Source: Stenotrophomonas maltophilia (GTDB lineage: Bacteria > Pseudomonadota > Gammaproteobacteria > Xanthomonadales > Xanthomonadaceae). From it: 64,000 nucleotides of DNA. This document shows, in pieces, positions 44,833-56,606 of the stretch (within the stretch, counting starts at the first letter, position 1; each line of letters opens with the position of its first letter). A model generated the notes under the pieces. The model saw only the letters and a list, made by a program, of their open reading frames with translations, did not search any database and was not told the origin of the DNA. Where the stretch lies: positions 3,140,001-3,204,000 of the forward strand of contig NZ_CP015612.1 in the NCBI RefSeq assembly GCF_002138415.1, in the 5' to 3' direction. Made by a program: the position numbers and the translations under genes.

Positions 44833-46341
44833 TTACAGCAGCTTGCTGGATGCGATCTGCATCGCCAGCTTCGCGATCGAGGGCTCCATCAGGTCGGTCA
44901 GCGGCTTGGGGTAGATGCCCAGCGCCAGCACGCCGATGGCGAACACGCCCAGCACCAGCCATTCGCGGCCGTTGATGTCCTTCAGTTCGGCCACGTGGCT
45001 GTTGGCCACCTCGCCGAAGAAGATGCGCTTGTACAGCCACAGGGTGTAGGCGGCACCGATGATCAGGGTGGTGGCCGCGCCCAGTGCGATCCACGGATTA
45101 CGCTGGAAGGCCGACAGGATGACCATGAACTCACCGACGAAACCGCTGGTGCCCGGCAGGCCGGCATTGGCCATGAAGAACAGCATGGCGAAGGTGGCGA
45201 ACCACGGCATCACGTTGACCACGCCGCCGTAATCGGCGATGCGGCGGCTGTGCATGCGGTCGTACAGCACGCCGACGCAGGAGAACATCGCACCGGACAC
45301 GAAGCCGTGCGAGATCATCTGCACCATGGCGCCCTGCAAGCCCAGGCGGGCGGCATCGGCGTTGCCGGCTTCACGCACCAGCCACAGCGCGATGAAGGTG
45401 CCCAGGGTGACGAAGCCCATGTGCGCGATCGACGAATAGGCGATCAGCTTCTTCATGTCGTCCTGCACCAGGGCGACCAGGCCAACGTAGATCACGGCGA
45501 TCAGCGACAGCGCGATCACCAGCCACGCCCACTCCTGCGACGCGTCCGGGACGATCGGCAGGTTGAAGCGCAGGAAGCCGTAGCCACCGATCTTCAGGGC
45601 GATGGCGGCCAGGATCACCGAACCGGCGGTCGGCGCTTCCACGTGGGCATCCGGCAGCCAGGTATGCACCGGGAACATCGGCACCTTGACCGCGAAGGCG
45701 ATCAGGAACGCGAAGAAGATCCAGGTCTGTTCCTTGGCCGACAGCGGCAGCGCGTACAGGTCGGCCAGCTGGAAGCTGCCGCCCTTCATGTACAGGTAGA
45801 TCAGTGCCACCAGCATCAGCACCGAGCCGAGGAAGGTGTACAGGAAGAACTTCAGCGCGGCGTAGATGCGGCGCGGGCCACCCCAGACACCGATGATCAG
45901 GAACATCGGGATCAGCATCGCCTCGAAGAACACGTAGAACAGCATCGCGTCCGTGGCCGAGAAGATACCGACCGTGACGCCTTCCAGGATCAGGAAGGCG
46001 GCCACGTACTGGTTGACGCGCTTGTCGATGGCGCTCCAGGCGCCGATCAGGGCAAGCACGCTGACCAGGGTGGTCAGCAGGATCAGCGCCACGGCGATGC
46101 CGTCCACGCCCAGGTTGTAGCCGATCTTGTACGCCGGGATCCAGCCATGGGTCTCGACGAACTGCAGACCGTCGATGCCCGCGTTGTAGCCGCTCAGCAG
46201 CGAGAGGCTCGCCACGAACGTCAGCACCGCTACGCCCAGGGACGCCCAGCGGGCGGTCTGCGCATCACGGATCGCAAGGATCAGGGCGCCACCGATGATC
46301 GGCAGCCAGATGAGGACACTGAGTAGAGGCCAGTTCGACAC
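44833..46341 (-). CDS. nuoM: NADH-quinone oxidoreductase subunit M
   Basis: A 502-aa antiporter-like subunit; GTG start. Key Glu/Lys helices: LFYVFFEAMLIPMFLIIG and HTWLPDAHVEAPTAGSVILAAIALKIG; SSIAHMGFVTLG follows. Twelve bp separate it from nuoN. Confidence 0.98.
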   Translation of the reverse strand: MSNWPLLSVLIWLPIIGGALILAIRDAQTARWASLGVAVLTFVASLSLLSGYNAGIDGLQFVETHGWIPAYKIGYNLGVDGIAVALILLTTLVSVLALIGAWSAIDKRVNQYVAAFLILEGVTVGIFSATDAMLFYVFFEAMLIPMFLIIGVWGGPRRIYAALKFFLYTFLGSVLMLVALIYLYMKGGSFQLADLYALPLSAKEQTWIFFAFLIAFAVKVPMFPVHTWLPDAHVEAPTAGSVILAAIALKIGGYGFLRFNLPIVPDASQEWAWLVIALSLIAVIYVGLVALVQDDMKKLIAYSSIAHMGFVTLGTFIALWLVREAGNADAARLGLQGAMVQMISHGFVSGAMFSCVGVLYDRMHSRRIADYGGVVNVMPWFATFAMLFFMANAGLPGTSGFVGEFMVILSAFQRNPWIALGAATTLIIGAAYTLWLYKRIFFGEVANSHVAELKDINGREWLVLGVFAIGVLALGIYPKPLTDLMEPSIAKLAMQIASSKLL

Positions 46342-46364
46342 GTCTTCTTATTCCGTACAGGTCA

Positions 46365-48539
46365 TCAACGCAGGTAATGCATCAGCACGCCCAGAAGGGC
46401 AATCAGGCCGATGATCATCGCGAAGGCGTAGTGATAGAGGAAACCGGATTGGGTACGACGCAGCACGCCGGCTGCGACGTCCACAACACGTGCCGAAAGA
46501 TTGACCACGCCGTCGACGATGTTGCTGTCGATCCAGCGTGCGACCTTGCCCAGCTTTACGCTGCCACCGGCAAAGCCATCGATCCACAGCTTGTCGAAGC
46601 CGTACTTGTTTTCCAGCACCGACACCAGCGGAGCGAAGGTCTTGCGAGCCTTGCCCGACAGGTCCGGCTTCCACAGGTAGAACAGCGCAGCCAGCAGGAA
46701 GCCCGCCAGGGTCAGCCAGAACGGCGGCAGCATCATGCCGTGCAGCGCAAACGCCACCGGCCCGTGGAACTCTTCGCCCAGGAAGGCAACGGTGTTCTTG
46801 GCCGGATCGTAGAAATCGACGATACCGGTGAAGAACGTGTTGACCTGGCCCTTGATGGCGTCGTGTGCATGCTGGCCGGCCCAGTCGGTGCCGTGCAGCA
46901 TCGGACCGATGCTGAAGAAACCGATGGCGATCGACGGGATGGCCAGCAGGATCAGCGGCAGGGTCACCACCCACGGGGTTTCATGCGGCTCATGCGGACC
47001 GTGGCCATGGCCGTGGTCGTCATGGGCATCGCCGTGGTGGGCATCAGCATGGTGGGCGTCAGCGACGTGGTGATCGTCATGGCCATGGCCGTGATCATCA
47101 TGCGCGTCGCGGAAGCGCTCCTTGCCATGGAAGGTCAGGAACAGCAGGCGGAAGCTGTAGAAGCTGGTCACCAGCACGCCACCCAGCACGGCCCAGTAGC
47201 CATAGGTGGCCACCCAGCTGTTCTGCAGGTGCGCGTGGATCTCGGCGGCCTCGATGATGGTGTCCTTCGAGTAGAAGCCGGAGAAGAACGGCGTACCGAC
47301 CAGGGCCAGGGTACCGATCCACATGGTGACGAACGTGATCGGCATGTACTTGCGCAGGCCGCCCATCTTGCGCATGTCCTGCTCGTGGTGCATCGCGATG
47401 ATGACCGAGCCGGCACCCAGGAACAGCAGCGCCTTGAAGAAAGCGTGGGTCATCAGGTGGAACACGGCGGCCGAATAGGCCGACACGCCCAGTGCCACGG
47501 TCATGTAGCCCAGCTGCGACAGCGTGGAGTACGCGACGACGCGCTTGATGTCGTTCTGCACGATGCCGATCAGGCCGGTGAAGAACGCGGTGGTGGCACC
47601 GATGAACAGGATGAAGTTCAACGCGGTCTGCGACAGCTCGAACAGCGGCGACATGCGGGTGACCATGAAGATACCGGCGGTCACCATCGTCGCGGCGTGG
47701 ATCAGTGCCGAGATCGGGGTCGGGCCTTCCATCGAGTCCGGCAGCCACACGTGCAGCGGGACTTGGGCCGACTTGCCCATGGCACCGATGAACAGGCAGA
47801 TGCAGATGACGGTGGCGATCGACCAGATCACCGGCTCGTTCAGCAGCTGCATGCCGAACATGGTGCCGTCCCAGATCTGCAGCTGGGCGCGCGGGTCAGC
47901 CAGCATGCCGGCCTGCGAGAACACCTGCGAGTAGTCCAGGGTGCCGAACACCCACAGCACGCCGGCGATGCCGAGCAGGAAGCCGAAGTCGCCGACGCGG
48001 TTGACCAGGAACGCCTTCATGTTGGCGAAGATCGCGGTCGGGCGCTTGAACCAGAAGCCGATCAGCAGGTACGACACCAGGCCCACCGCTTCCCAGCCGA
48101 AGAACAGCTGCAGGAAGTTGTTGCTCATCACCAGGGTGAGCATCGAGAAGGTGAACAGCGAGATGTAGCTGAAGAACCGCTGGTAGCCCGGATCGTCCTG
48201 CATGTAGCCGATCGTGTAGATGTGGACCAGCAGCGACACGAAGGTCACCACCACCATCATCATCGCGGTCAGCTTGTCGACCATGAAGCCGACGTGGGCC
48301 GAGTACTGGCCGACTTCGAAGAACGTGTAGATGTTCTGGTTGAACGGCTGTGCGCCGCCCCAGAGCAGCTGGTAGAGCGTGTACATCGACAGGGCGCAGG
48401 CAACCGCAACGCCGAGGATGGTGATGGTCTGCGCGCCGAAGCGCTTGACCTGGCGACCGAACAGGCCGGCGATGATGCTGCCGAACAGCGGCGCAAGCAC
48501 CACTGCGATCAACAGACTCTTGGAGAGAGTGATTTCCAT
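46365..48539 (-). CDS. nuoL: NADH-quinone oxidoreductase subunit L with a histidine-rich insert
   Basis: A 724-aa distal antiporter-like subunit. It shows HVWLPDSMEGPTPISALIHAATMVTAG, STLSQLGYM and the long lateral helix region. About residues 478-520 hold an unusual Asp/His/Gly run with roughly 16 histidines, in the loop before TPWVVTLP. Standard NuoL is ~610-650 residues, so this insertion explains part of the extra length. Confidence 0.97.
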   Translation of the reverse strand: MEITLSKSLLIAVVLAPLFGSIIAGLFGRQVKRFGAQTITILGVAVACALSMYTLYQLLWGGAQPFNQNIYTFFEVGQYSAHVGFMVDKLTAMMMVVVTFVSLLVHIYTIGYMQDDPGYQRFFSYISLFTFSMLTLVMSNNFLQLFFGWEAVGLVSYLLIGFWFKRPTAIFANMKAFLVNRVGDFGFLLGIAGVLWVFGTLDYSQVFSQAGMLADPRAQLQIWDGTMFGMQLLNEPVIWSIATVICICLFIGAMGKSAQVPLHVWLPDSMEGPTPISALIHAATMVTAGIFMVTRMSPLFELSQTALNFILFIGATTAFFTGLIGIVQNDIKRVVAYSTLSQLGYMTVALGVSAYSAAVFHLMTHAFFKALLFLGAGSVIIAMHHEQDMRKMGGLRKYMPITFVTMWIGTLALVGTPFFSGFYSKDTIIEAAEIHAHLQNSWVATYGYWAVLGGVLVTSFYSFRLLFLTFHGKERFRDAHDDHGHGHDDHHVADAHHADAHHGDAHDDHGHGHGPHEPHETPWVVTLPLILLAIPSIAIGFFSIGPMLHGTDWAGQHAHDAIKGQVNTFFTGIVDFYDPAKNTVAFLGEEFHGPVAFALHGMMLPPFWLTLAGFLLAALFYLWKPDLSGKARKTFAPLVSVLENKYGFDKLWIDGFAGGSVKLGKVARWIDSNIVDGVVNLSARVVDVAAGVLRRTQSGFLYHYAFAMIIGLIALLGVLMHYLR

Positions 48540-48546
48540 CTGTGGA

Positions 48547-48852
48547 TCAGCCCTTCAACGAATCGACTTCGCCGACATTGATCGTGCGGCGGGTACGGAA
48601 CAGGGTCACCAGGATCGCCAGGCCGATGGCGGCTTCCGCGGCGGCGACGGTCAGGATGAAGAACACGAACAGCTGGCCGGACGGATCGCCCAGCTGACGC
48701 GAGAACGCGACGAAATTGACGTTCACCGACAGCAGCATCAGCTCGATCGACATCAGCAGGACGATGACGTTCTTCCGGTTGAGGAAGATGCCGGCCAGGC
48801 TGATGGCGAACAGCACCGCGCCCAGCGCAAGCATGTGGCCAAGGGTAATCAC
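48547..48852 (-). CDS. nuoK: NADH-quinone oxidoreductase subunit K
   Basis: A 101-aa three-helix subunit; GTG start overlapping nuoJ's stop (GTGA). Conserved Glu residues are in [15 protein letters not shown] and [13 protein letters not shown]. Confidence 0.97.
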   Translation of the reverse strand: MITLGHMLALGAVLFAISLAGIFLNRKNVIVLLMSIELMLLSVNVNFVAFSRQLGDPSGQLFVFFILTVAAAEAAIGLAILVTLFRTRRTINVGEVDSLKG

Positions 48853-49505
48853 GGCTGGGTCTCCTCGCCGGCGGCCGGCTTGCTGTTGCTGTGCACGACC
48901 GGTGCCTCGGCGCCCATCTTGACCATGCGCAGGCGCTGACCGGCCTTGACCATGGTCTGCTCGCCCGGGTTCTGGCTCTTCACGCCGGTACGGCGACGCA
49001 GGGTCAGCATCACGGCGGCAACCACGGCCACGGTCAGGATGACGGCGGCGAACTCGAACGGCAGCAGGTACTCGGTGAACAGCGTGCGCGCCAGCCAGGT
49101 GACGTTGGAGCTGTCGGCGGCGAGCGCAGCGGCGTTGTCGGCCGGGAACGGAGTAACCGCCCTGCCCTTCACGCCGATCAGGATCAGCATCTGCACCAGC
49201 ATGGCCACGGCAACGATCAGGCCGACCGGCAGGTAGCGCACCCAACCCTCACGCAGCTTGGTGGGGTCGATGTCCAGCATCATCACCACGAACAGGAACA
49301 GCACCATCACCGCGCCGACGTAGACCAGCACCAGGGCGACGCCGAGGAACTCGGCACCCACCAGCAGCCACACGCAGGCGATGGAGAAGAAGGTCAGCAC
49401 CAGGCAGAGCACGGCGTGAACCGGGTTGCGCACGCTGATCACCGCACCGGCCGAAACCGTTGCCGCGATGGCGAACACCCAGAAAGCGATATTTACCCAA
49501 TCCAT
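48849..49505 (-). CDS. nuoJ: NADH-quinone oxidoreductase subunit J
   Basis: A 218-aa membrane subunit: [52 protein letters not shown], then a helix pair and a hydrophilic C-terminal tail of about 50 residues. Translationally coupled to nuoK. Confidence 0.96.
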   Translation of the reverse strand: MDWVNIAFWVFAIAATVSAGAVISVRNPVHAVLCLVLTFFSIACVWLLVGAEFLGVALVLVYVGAVMVLFLFVVMMLDIDPTKLREGWVRYLPVGLIVAVAMLVQMLILIGVKGRAVTPFPADNAAALAADSSNVTWLARTLFTEYLLPFEFAAVILTVAVVAAVMLTLRRRTGVKSQNPGEQTMVKAGQRLRMVKMGAEAPVVHSNSKPAAGEETQP

Positions 49506-49514
49506 CTCTCGACC

Positions 49515-50003
49515 TCAGCGGTAAGCGGCATCGGCGGCGCGACGCTCGGCGATCTCGGACTCGAGACGGTCGCCCAGGGCCAGCAGCTGCGGCTTGGTAA
49601 CGATGTTTTCGCCACGATTCTCGAAGTGGTACTCGAGGATGTGGGTTTCGACGATCGAGTCCACCGGGCAGCTTTCTTCGCAGAAGCCGCAGAAGATGCA
49701 CTTGAACAGATCGATGTCATAGCGCGTGGTACGGCGGGTGCCGTCTTCGCGCTTGGCCGAGTCGATGGTGATGGCCAATGCAGGGCACACCGCTTCGCAC
49801 AGCTTGCAGGCGATGCAGCGCTCTTCACCGTTGGGGTAACGGCGCAGGGCGTGCAGGCCACGGAAGCGCGGCGACTGCGGGAACTTCTCCATCGGGTACA
49901 TCATCGTGTACTTGGGCTTGAAGCTGTACTTCAGCGTCAGCCAAAGACCGCCCAGCAGTTCGAGCAGCAGCAGGCTCTTGAAGTAATGGGTAATCCTGTT
50001 CAT
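49515..50003 (-). CDS. nuoI: NADH-quinone oxidoreductase subunit I
   Basis: A 162-aa ferredoxin-like subunit with two 4Fe-4S motifs, [12 protein letters not shown] and [12 protein letters not shown] (N6a, N6b). Starts [19 protein letters not shown]; a GTG one codon earlier is an alternative. Confidence 0.98.
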   Translation of the reverse strand: MNRITHYFKSLLLLELLGGLWLTLKYSFKPKYTMMYPMEKFPQSPRFRGLHALRRYPNGEERCIACKLCEAVCPALAITIDSAKREDGTRRTTRYDIDLFKCIFCGFCEESCPVDSIVETHILEYHFENRGENIVTKPQLLALGDRLESEIAERRAADAAYR

Positions 50004-50006
50004 CAC

Positions 50007-51101
50007 TTAGACGCCCTTTTGAATCACGCCGAAGAACACCATGACGGCGGTAACCGCGATCCACAGAATGGCCAGCGGGATGAAGACCTTCCAGCCCAGG
50101 CGCATGATCTGGTCATAGCGGAAGCGCGGGAAGCTGGCACGGAACCAGATGTAGGCACTGGCGAAGAAGAACACCTTGACGAACAGCCACGGTGCACCGC
50201 CCTTCCAGATCCAGTCGACCAGCGGCGAGACGTCGCCGAAGTTGACCCAGCCCTGGATGGGGCTCAGCCAGCCGCCGAGGAAGAAGATCGAGATCAGGAA
50301 GCTGATCAGGATCATGTTGGCGTATTCGGCCAGGAAGAACAGCGCGAACGCACCGCCGGAGTATTCGACCATGTGGCCGGCGACGATTTCCGATTCACCT
50401 TCCACCACGTCGAACGGCGCGCGGTTGGTTTCGGCAACGCCCGACACCCAGTAGATGACGAACAGCGGGAACAGCGGCAGCAGGAACCAGTCGAAGAAAC
50501 CGGAATTGCCGGCCTGCGCCATCACGATGTTGCTCAGGTTCAGGCTGCCCGACGCGATCATCACGCCGACCAGGGCGAAGCCCATGGCGATTTCGTAGCT
50601 GATCATCTGCGCCGAGGCGCGCATCGCACCCAGGAACGCATACTTCGAGTTGGATGCCCAACCGGCCAGGATGATGCCATAGATGCCCAGCGAGGTCATC
50701 GCCAGCAGGTACAGCAGGCCGGCGTTGGCGTTGGACAGCACGATCTGCGAATCGAAGGGGACCACCGACCAGGCCGCGAAGGCCGGGGCCAGGGTGATCA
50801 GCGGGGCCAGCAGGTAGATCGCCTTGTTGGCGCTGCTCGGCTGGACCACTTCCTTGAACAGCAGCTTGAAGACGTCGGCGAAGGCCTGGAAGATGCCCAT
50901 GCCCACGTACATCGGGCCGTGGCGGACGTGCATCCAGCCGATCAGCTTGCGTTCCCAGACCACGTAGAAGGCCACCGAGATGATCACCGGAACGGTGATC
51001 ACCAGGATCTTCAGGATGATCCAGATCAGTGCGCCGATGTCACCAAGGCCAAGCAGCCACTGGTGCAGCGGGTCGACCGCGTTCAACAGCAATTCGTTCA
51101 T
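50007..51101 (-). CDS. nuoH: NADH-quinone oxidoreductase subunit H
   Basis: A 364-aa membrane subunit forming the quinone channel. [45 protein letters not shown] stretch ([24 protein letters not shown]) and FFLAEYANM are visible. Start overlaps nuoG's stop (ATGA). Confidence 0.98.
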   Translation of the reverse strand: MNELLLNAVDPLHQWLLGLGDIGALIWIILKILVITVPVIISVAFYVVWERKLIGWMHVRHGPMYVGMGIFQAFADVFKLLFKEVVQPSSANKAIYLLAPLITLAPAFAAWSVVPFDSQIVLSNANAGLLYLLAMTSLGIYGIILAGWASNSKYAFLGAMRASAQMISYEIAMGFALVGVMIASGSLNLSNIVMAQAGNSGFFDWFLLPLFPLFVIYWVSGVAETNRAPFDVVEGESEIVAGHMVEYSGGAFALFFLAEYANMILISFLISIFFLGGWLSPIQGWVNFGDVSPLVDWIWKGGAPWLFVKVFFFASAYIWFRASFPRFRYDQIMRLGWKVFIPLAILWIAVTAVMVFFGVIQKGV

Positions 51102-53332
51102 GCAGCCACCACCGTTACGCGAGCGGCACCCAGCGGCGCGGTCGCGCCGTGGCCCGATTCAATCCAGACCGAACCCGCAGCGACGCGGGCGTCGACCACC
51201 ACCGGCAGGGTGGCCTTGCCGGCATCGGTGCCGACCTTGGCCATCTGCCCTTCCTGCAGCTGCAGGCGAGCGGCATCTTCAGCGTTCAGCACGATGCGCG
51301 GGGCATTGTTGAGCGGATGCGACTGCAGCGCCGGGGCGCGACGGACCACCGCATCGGTGCGGTAGATCGCGGCGGTCGAAGCCACTTCCAGGCCTTCGCC
51401 GGCAACCACCGGCTGCGCCGAAGCGGCAACGGTGACCGACACCGGGGCCAGGCTGACGCGCAGGCCGGCCAGGTCGGTGAAGTCGAAACCGGCTACCGCC
51501 AGTTCGCCGCCAAGGGCGCGCAGCACGCGCCAGCCTTCACGGGCCTCGCCCGGCAGCTTGCCGCCGGCACGGGCCGACTGCTCGCGACCATCGAGGTTGG
51601 TCAGGGTGGCGTCGATTTCCGGCAGCGCGCCGATCGGCAGGATCACGTCGGCAACGTCACGGGTGGAGGCACAGGCGAACTGGCTGAAGGCCACCACCTG
51701 GGCACCGGCCAGCGCCTTGCGCGCGGCGGGTGCATCGGCGAAGTCCAGGCCCGGCTCCAGGCCGTACACCACATAGGCCTGGCGCGGCTGCGCCAGCATC
51801 GCGGCGACGTCCTTGCCGGCCGGCAGCACGCCGGCGCGGGTCAGGCCAACGGCGTTGGCGCCCTGCGGGATGCGGCACAGCTTGGCACCGGTGGCGGCAG
51901 CGAAGTCGCGCGCGGCGGCGCGGATCGCGGCAGCCTGCGGGTGGTTTTCGGCGATGCCACCGACGATCAGCACGGTGTTGTTGCCGCCCTGCACCGCCGA
52001 ACGCAGCTCGGCGTTGGCCAGCGCGTCGACGAACTTCGACGGCGCAACGATCTGCTTGCCGGCGATGCTGAAGGCGAAGTCGAAGTCCACCGGGTTGACG
52101 ACGTGGATCTTCGCGCCATTGGTGGTCTGCGCCTTGCGCAGGCGGGCGTGCAGCAGCGGCAGTTCGTGGCGGATGTTGCTGCCCAGAACGACGATGCGGT
52201 CGGCGCCTTCGATCTCGGCCAGCGGCAGGCCGAACACTTCGGCGGTGGCAGCGTCGGAGAAATCGCGGTTGTTGATGCGGTGGTCGATGTTGCTCGAGCC
52301 CAGGCCCTTGGCCAGGCGGGCCAGCAACGCGCCTTCCTCGTTCGAGGTGGACGGGTGCACCAGCACGCCCAGGTTGTCGCCCTGGTTGGCCTTGAGGATC
52401 TCGGCGGCCGCGGCCAGGCCTTCGGCCCAGCTCACTTCCTTCCACTCGCCATTGACCTTGCGCAGCGGCTTGACCGCACGGTCTTCGCTGTACAGGCCCT
52501 GGTGCGAGTAGCGGTCGCGGTCGGACAGCCAGCACTCGTTCACGGCTTCGTTGTCGCGCGGCACGGTGCGCAGCACTTCGCCGCGACGCACGTGCAGGAA
52601 CAGGTTCGAACCCATCGCGTCGTGGTAGCCCAGCGATTCGCGCGCGGTCAGTTCCCACGGACGGGCGCGGAACTGGAACACCTTGTTGGTCAGCGCGCCG
52701 ACCGGGCAGACGTCGACGACGTTGCCGGACAGCTCGGTGGTCAGCGGCTTGCCGTCGAAGGTACCGATCTGCAGGTTCTCACCGCGGTACATGCCACCCA
52801 GCTCATAGGTACCGGCAACGTCGGCGGTGAAGCGGACGCAGCGGGTGCACTGGATGCAGCGGGTCATCTCGGTGGCGACCAGCGGGCCCATGTCCTCGTC
52901 CGGCACCACGCGCTTGCGCTCGTTGAAGCGGCTGACCGAACGGCCATAGCCCAGCGACACGTCCTGCAGCTCGCACTCGCCGCCCTGATCGCAGATCGGG
53001 CAGTCCAGCGGGTGGTTGATGAGCAGGAACTCCATCACCGAGCGCTGGAACTTCAGTGCCTTTTCGCTGCGGGTGGCGACCTTCATGCCATCCATCACCG
53101 GGGTGGCGCAGGCCGGCGCCGGCTTCGGCGACTTTTCCACGTCCACCAGGCACATGCGGCAGTTGGCGGCGATCGGCAGCTTCTCGTGGTAGCAGAAGCG
53201 CGGAATCGAAATGCCGGCCTTGTCGGCCGCCTGGATGATCATCGAACCCTTGGGCACGACCAGGGACTTGCCATCGATTTCGATGGTCACGTGATCCGGT
53301 GGCACGTTCGGGTTTACGGGTTGCGCGCTCAT
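51098..53332 (-). CDS. nuoG: NADH-quinone oxidoreductase subunit G
   Basis: A 744-aa iron-sulfur subunit: 2Fe-2S ([20 protein letters not shown]), His-Cys3 cluster N5 (H-x3-C-x2-C-x5-[15 protein letters not shown]), 4Fe-4S N4 ([16 protein letters not shown]), then a molybdopterin-oxidoreductase-like domain without the metal site. No additional N7 cysteines seen. Overlaps nuoF by 4 bp. Confidence 0.98.
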   Translation of the reverse strand: MSAQPVNPNVPPDHVTIEIDGKSLVVPKGSMIIQAADKAGISIPRFCYHEKLPIAANCRMCLVDVEKSPKPAPACATPVMDGMKVATRSEKALKFQRSVMEFLLINHPLDCPICDQGGECELQDVSLGYGRSVSRFNERKRVVPDEDMGPLVATEMTRCIQCTRCVRFTADVAGTYELGGMYRGENLQIGTFDGKPLTTELSGNVVDVCPVGALTNKVFQFRARPWELTARESLGYHDAMGSNLFLHVRRGEVLRTVPRDNEAVNECWLSDRDRYSHQGLYSEDRAVKPLRKVNGEWKEVSWAEGLAAAAEILKANQGDNLGVLVHPSTSNEEGALLARLAKGLGSSNIDHRINNRDFSDAATAEVFGLPLAEIEGADRIVVLGSNIRHELPLLHARLRKAQTTNGAKIHVVNPVDFDFAFSIAGKQIVAPSKFVDALANAELRSAVQGGNNTVLIVGGIAENHPQAAAIRAAARDFAAATGAKLCRIPQGANAVGLTRAGVLPAGKDVAAMLAQPRQAYVVYGLEPGLDFADAPAARKALAGAQVVAFSQFACASTRDVADVILPIGALPEIDATLTNLDGREQSARAGGKLPGEAREGWRVLRALGGELAVAGFDFTDLAGLRVSLAPVSVTVAASAQPVVAGEGLEVASTAAIYRTDAVVRRAPALQSHPLNNAPRIVLNAEDAARLQLQEGQMAKVGTDAGKATLPVVVDARVAAGSVWIESGHGATAPLGAARVTVVAA

Positions 53333-54669
53333 GCGGCGGCTGCCTCCACCTTCTTGCCGTCAACCATCGAATGACCGTTGACGATGTAGTACTCGAATTC
53401 GTCCCAGAACTGGCGCAGGAAGCCCTGGATGGGCCATGCAGCCGCTTCACCGAACGCACAGATGGTGTGGCCTTCGATCTGGCCGGCCACCGCCTTGAGC
53501 TGGTGCAGGTCTTCCATCGTGGCCTTGCCGGCGACGATGCGCTCCAGCACGCGGTGCATCCAGCCGGTGCCTTCACGGCACGGGGTGCACTGGCCGCACG
53601 ATTCCTTGTGGAAGAACTGGCTGATGCGGCAGGCGAACTTGACGCAGCAGACGCTGTCGTCGAGCACCACGATCGCACCCGAACCCAGGCCGGAGCCCAG
53701 CGCGCGGATGGTGTCGTAGTCCATCGGCAGATCCTTCAGCTCGGCTGCGGTCAGCACCGGCATCGACACGCCGCCCGGGATCGCGCCCTTCAGGGTACGG
53801 CCCGGACGCAGGCCACCGGCCATTTCCAGCAGGTCGTGGAATTTGGTGCCGAGCGGCACTTCGAAGTTGCCGCCGTTCTGCACGCAGCCGGACACCGAGA
53901 AGCACTTCGGGCCGCCGTTGGCGGTCAGGCTCAGGCCCTTGAACCACTCCGGACCGTTGCGGATGATCGCGGGCACCGAACCGTAGGTTTCGGTGTTGTT
54001 GATCGTCGACGGCTTGCCGTAGAGGCCAAAGTTGGCCGGGAACGGCGGCTTGTAGCGCGGCTGGCCCTTCTTGCCTTCCAGCGATTCCATCAGCGCGGTT
54101 TCTTCGCCGCAGATGTATGCGCCGGCGCCCAGCGCACCGTAGATGTCGATGTCCACGCCCGAGCCCATCACGTTCTTGCCCAGCCAGCCATTTGCATAGG
54201 CGTCGGCCAGGGCCTGCTCGAAGTGCTCGAACGGCTCGTGGTGGAACTCACCACGCAGGTAGTTGTAACCCACGGTCGAACCGGTGGCGTAGCAGGCGAT
54301 CGCCATGCCTTCCACCACCGAATGCGGGTTGTAGCGCAGGATGTCGCGATCCTTGCAGGTGCCCGGCTCGGATTCGTCCGAGTTGCAGAGGATGTACTTC
54401 TGCATGTTGCCCTTGGGCATGAAGGACCACTTCAGGCCGGTCGGGAAGCCCGCGCCACCGCGGCCGCGCAGGCCCGAGGCCTTGACCATCTCGATGACCT
54501 GCTCCGGCGGGATCTTCTCTTCGAGGATCTTGCGCAGGGCGGCGTAGCCACCGGTCTTCAGGTAGCTTTCGTACGACCACGGGGTGTCGTAATGCAGGGT
54601 GGTGTAGACCACCTGGTGCGGCAGCGGCGCGGGGCCGACCGGACCCTTGGATTCGTGGTGATGTGCCAT
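53329..54669 (-). CDS. nuoF: NADH-quinone oxidoreductase subunit F
   Basis: A 446-aa subunit holding the FMN and NADH sites and cluster N3. [16 protein letters not shown] (nucleotide/flavin binding), [14 protein letters not shown], and [12 protein letters not shown] (4Fe-4S) are visible with a later [10 protein letters not shown] cysteine. Lies 4 bp after nuoE. Confidence 0.99.
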   Translation of the reverse strand: MAHHHESKGPVGPAPLPHQVVYTTLHYDTPWSYESYLKTGGYAALRKILEEKIPPEQVIEMVKASGLRGRGGAGFPTGLKWSFMPKGNMQKYILCNSDESEPGTCKDRDILRYNPHSVVEGMAIACYATGSTVGYNYLRGEFHHEPFEHFEQALADAYANGWLGKNVMGSGVDIDIYGALGAGAYICGEETALMESLEGKKGQPRYKPPFPANFGLYGKPSTINNTETYGSVPAIIRNGPEWFKGLSLTANGGPKCFSVSGCVQNGGNFEVPLGTKFHDLLEMAGGLRPGRTLKGAIPGGVSMPVLTAAELKDLPMDYDTIRALGSGLGSGAIVVLDDSVCCVKFACRISQFFHKESCGQCTPCREGTGWMHRVLERIVAGKATMEDLHQLKAVAGQIEGHTICAFGEAAAWPIQGFLRQFWDEFEYYIVNGHSMVDGKKVEAAAA

Positions 54670-54673
54670 GCCC

Positions 54674-55201
54674 TTACTCCAGCCCGTCCAGCAGCTCGTC
54701 GACCTTTTCCAGGGTCAGACGCTCATGGTAGTGACCGTTGATGACCATCATCGGCGCGCCACCGCAGCCGGCCAGGCACTCTTCCTCGCGCTTGAGGTAG
54801 ACGCGGCCGTCCGGGGTCGATTCACCGTGCTTGATGCCCAGCTTCTTCTCGCAATGGCGCACGATGTCCTCGGCGCCATTGAGCCAGCAGCTGATGTTGG
54901 TGCAGATGGCCACGTTGTTGCGGCCCACCTTCTCGGTCTCGAACATCGAGTAGAAGCTGGCGACCTCGTAGGCCCACACCGGCGGCAGATCAAGGTACTT
55001 GGCCACGCCGGCGATCAGTTCGTCGGTCAGCCAGCCCTCGTTCTGCTCCTGGGCCGCATGCAGGCCCTGCAGCACGGCAGAGCGCTTGCGGTCCGGCGGG
55101 AACTTGGACAGCCAGTGATCGATGTGAGCGCGGGTCTTGTCGCTCAGCACCACCATCGGGTCGACGTCGCGCGCCGCCTCGAAATTACCTGTCGCCTTCA
55201 T
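54674..55201 (-). CDS. nuoE: NADH-quinone oxidoreductase subunit E
   Basis: A 175-aa thioredoxin-fold 2Fe-2S subunit (N1a): CTNISC and [12 protein letters not shown] give the four ligands. Start MKATGNFEA. Confidence 0.98.
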   Translation of the reverse strand: MKATGNFEAARDVDPMVVLSDKTRAHIDHWLSKFPPDRKRSAVLQGLHAAQEQNEGWLTDELIAGVAKYLDLPPVWAYEVASFYSMFETEKVGRNNVAICTNISCWLNGAEDIVRHCEKKLGIKHGESTPDGRVYLKREEECLAGCGGAPMMVINGHYHERLTLEKVDELLDGLE

Positions 55202-55298
55202 CGGCCGACCTCAGCGAAATGCATAACGTGAAATTCCAGAAACTGCGGCGCCGGCTTGCGCCGGCTGCCTGCAGCGGGCGTTGGCGTGGCGGACGGCA

Positions 55299-56606
55299 TT
55301 ACCGGTCAACCTCGCCGAACACCAGGTCGTAGGTACCGATCATCGCCACCACGTCGGCCAGCATGTGGCCGCGCACGATCGAATCGATCGAGGACAGGTG
55401 GGCGAAGCCCGGTGCGCGCAGGTGCACGCGGAACGGCTTGTTGGCGCCATCGGAGACCAGGTAGCAGCCGAACTCGCCCTTGGGCGCTTCCACTGCCGCG
55501 TAGGTTTCGCCGGCGGGCACGCAATAGCCTTCGCTGAACAGCTTGAAGTGGTGGATCAGCGCTTCCATGTCGTCCTTCATGTCCTCGCGCTTGGGCGGAG
55601 CGACCTTGAAGTTCTTGACCATGACCGGGCCGGGGTTGGCCTTCAGCCATGCCACACACTGCTTGATGATGCGGTTGGACTCGCGCATTTCGGCAACGCG
55701 GACCAGATAGCGGTCGTAGCAGTCGCCTTCCTTGCCCAGCGGGATGTCGAAATCGACGGCATCGTACTTGGCGTACGGGCGCTTCTTGCGCAGGTCCCAG
55801 GCAACGCCCGAGCCACGCAGCATCACGCCGGTCATGCCCCACTGGTGCGCCAGTTCCGGCGTTACCACGCCGATGCCGACGGTACGCTGTTTCCAGATAC
55901 GGTTGTCGGTCAGCAGGGTTTCGTATTCGTCGATGCGCTTGGGGAACTCAACAGTGAAGTTCTCCAGGAAGTCCAGCAGCGAGCCTTCACGCGAAGCATT
56001 GAGCTGCTTCAGCGCCTTGCCCTTGTGCCAGCGCGATTCCTTGTACTTCGGCATGTGGTCCGGCAGGTCGCGGTAGACGCCGCCCGGACGGTAGTACGCC
56101 GCGTGCATGCGCGCGCCGGAGACCGCTTCATAGCAGTCCATCAGCTCTTCGCGCTCGCGGAAGGCGTACAGCATCACCGCCATCGCGCCCAGGTCGAGCG
56201 CGTTGGAGCCCAGCCACATCAGGTGGTTGAGGATGCGGGTGATTTCATCGTACATGGTGCGGATGTACTGGGCACGCTCCGGTGCCTCGATACCCATCAG
56301 GGTCTCGATCGCGCGCACGTACGCGTGCTCGTTGCACATCATCGACACGTAATCCAAGCGATCCATGTAGCCGATCGACTGGTTGAACGGCTTGGACTCG
56401 GCCAGCTTCTCGGTACCACGGTGCAGCAGACCCACGTGCGGGTCGGCGCGCATGATGGTTTCGCCGTCCATTTCCAGGATCAGGCGCAGCACACCATGAG
56501 CGGCCGGATGCTGCGGGCCGAAGTTCATGGTGTAGTTGCGGATTTCCTGCCGGCTTTCGGCGGCGTTGCTGGCGAATGCTTCGCCGGCCTGGTGTACGTG
56601 GCTCAC
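55299..56606 (-). CDS. nuoD: NADH-quinone oxidoreductase subunit D
   Basis: A 435-aa quinone-site subunit, GTG start with AGGAGG 7 nt upstream. It has [15 protein letters not shown] and a C-terminus [35 protein letters not shown]. Overlaps nuoC's stop. Confidence 0.99.
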   Translation of the reverse strand: MSHVHQAGEAFASNAAESRQEIRNYTMNFGPQHPAAHGVLRLILEMDGETIMRADPHVGLLHRGTEKLAESKPFNQSIGYMDRLDYVSMMCNEHAYVRAIETLMGIEAPERAQYIRTMYDEITRILNHLMWLGSNALDLGAMAVMLYAFREREELMDCYEAVSGARMHAAYYRPGGVYRDLPDHMPKYKESRWHKGKALKQLNASREGSLLDFLENFTVEFPKRIDEYETLLTDNRIWKQRTVGIGVVTPELAHQWGMTGVMLRGSGVAWDLRKKRPYAKYDAVDFDIPLGKEGDCYDRYLVRVAEMRESNRIIKQCVAWLKANPGPVMVKNFKVAPPKREDMKDDMEALIHHFKLFSEGYCVPAGETYAAVEAPKGEFGCYLVSDGANKPFRVHLRAPGFAHLSSIDSIVRGHMLADVVAMIGTYDLVFGEVDR

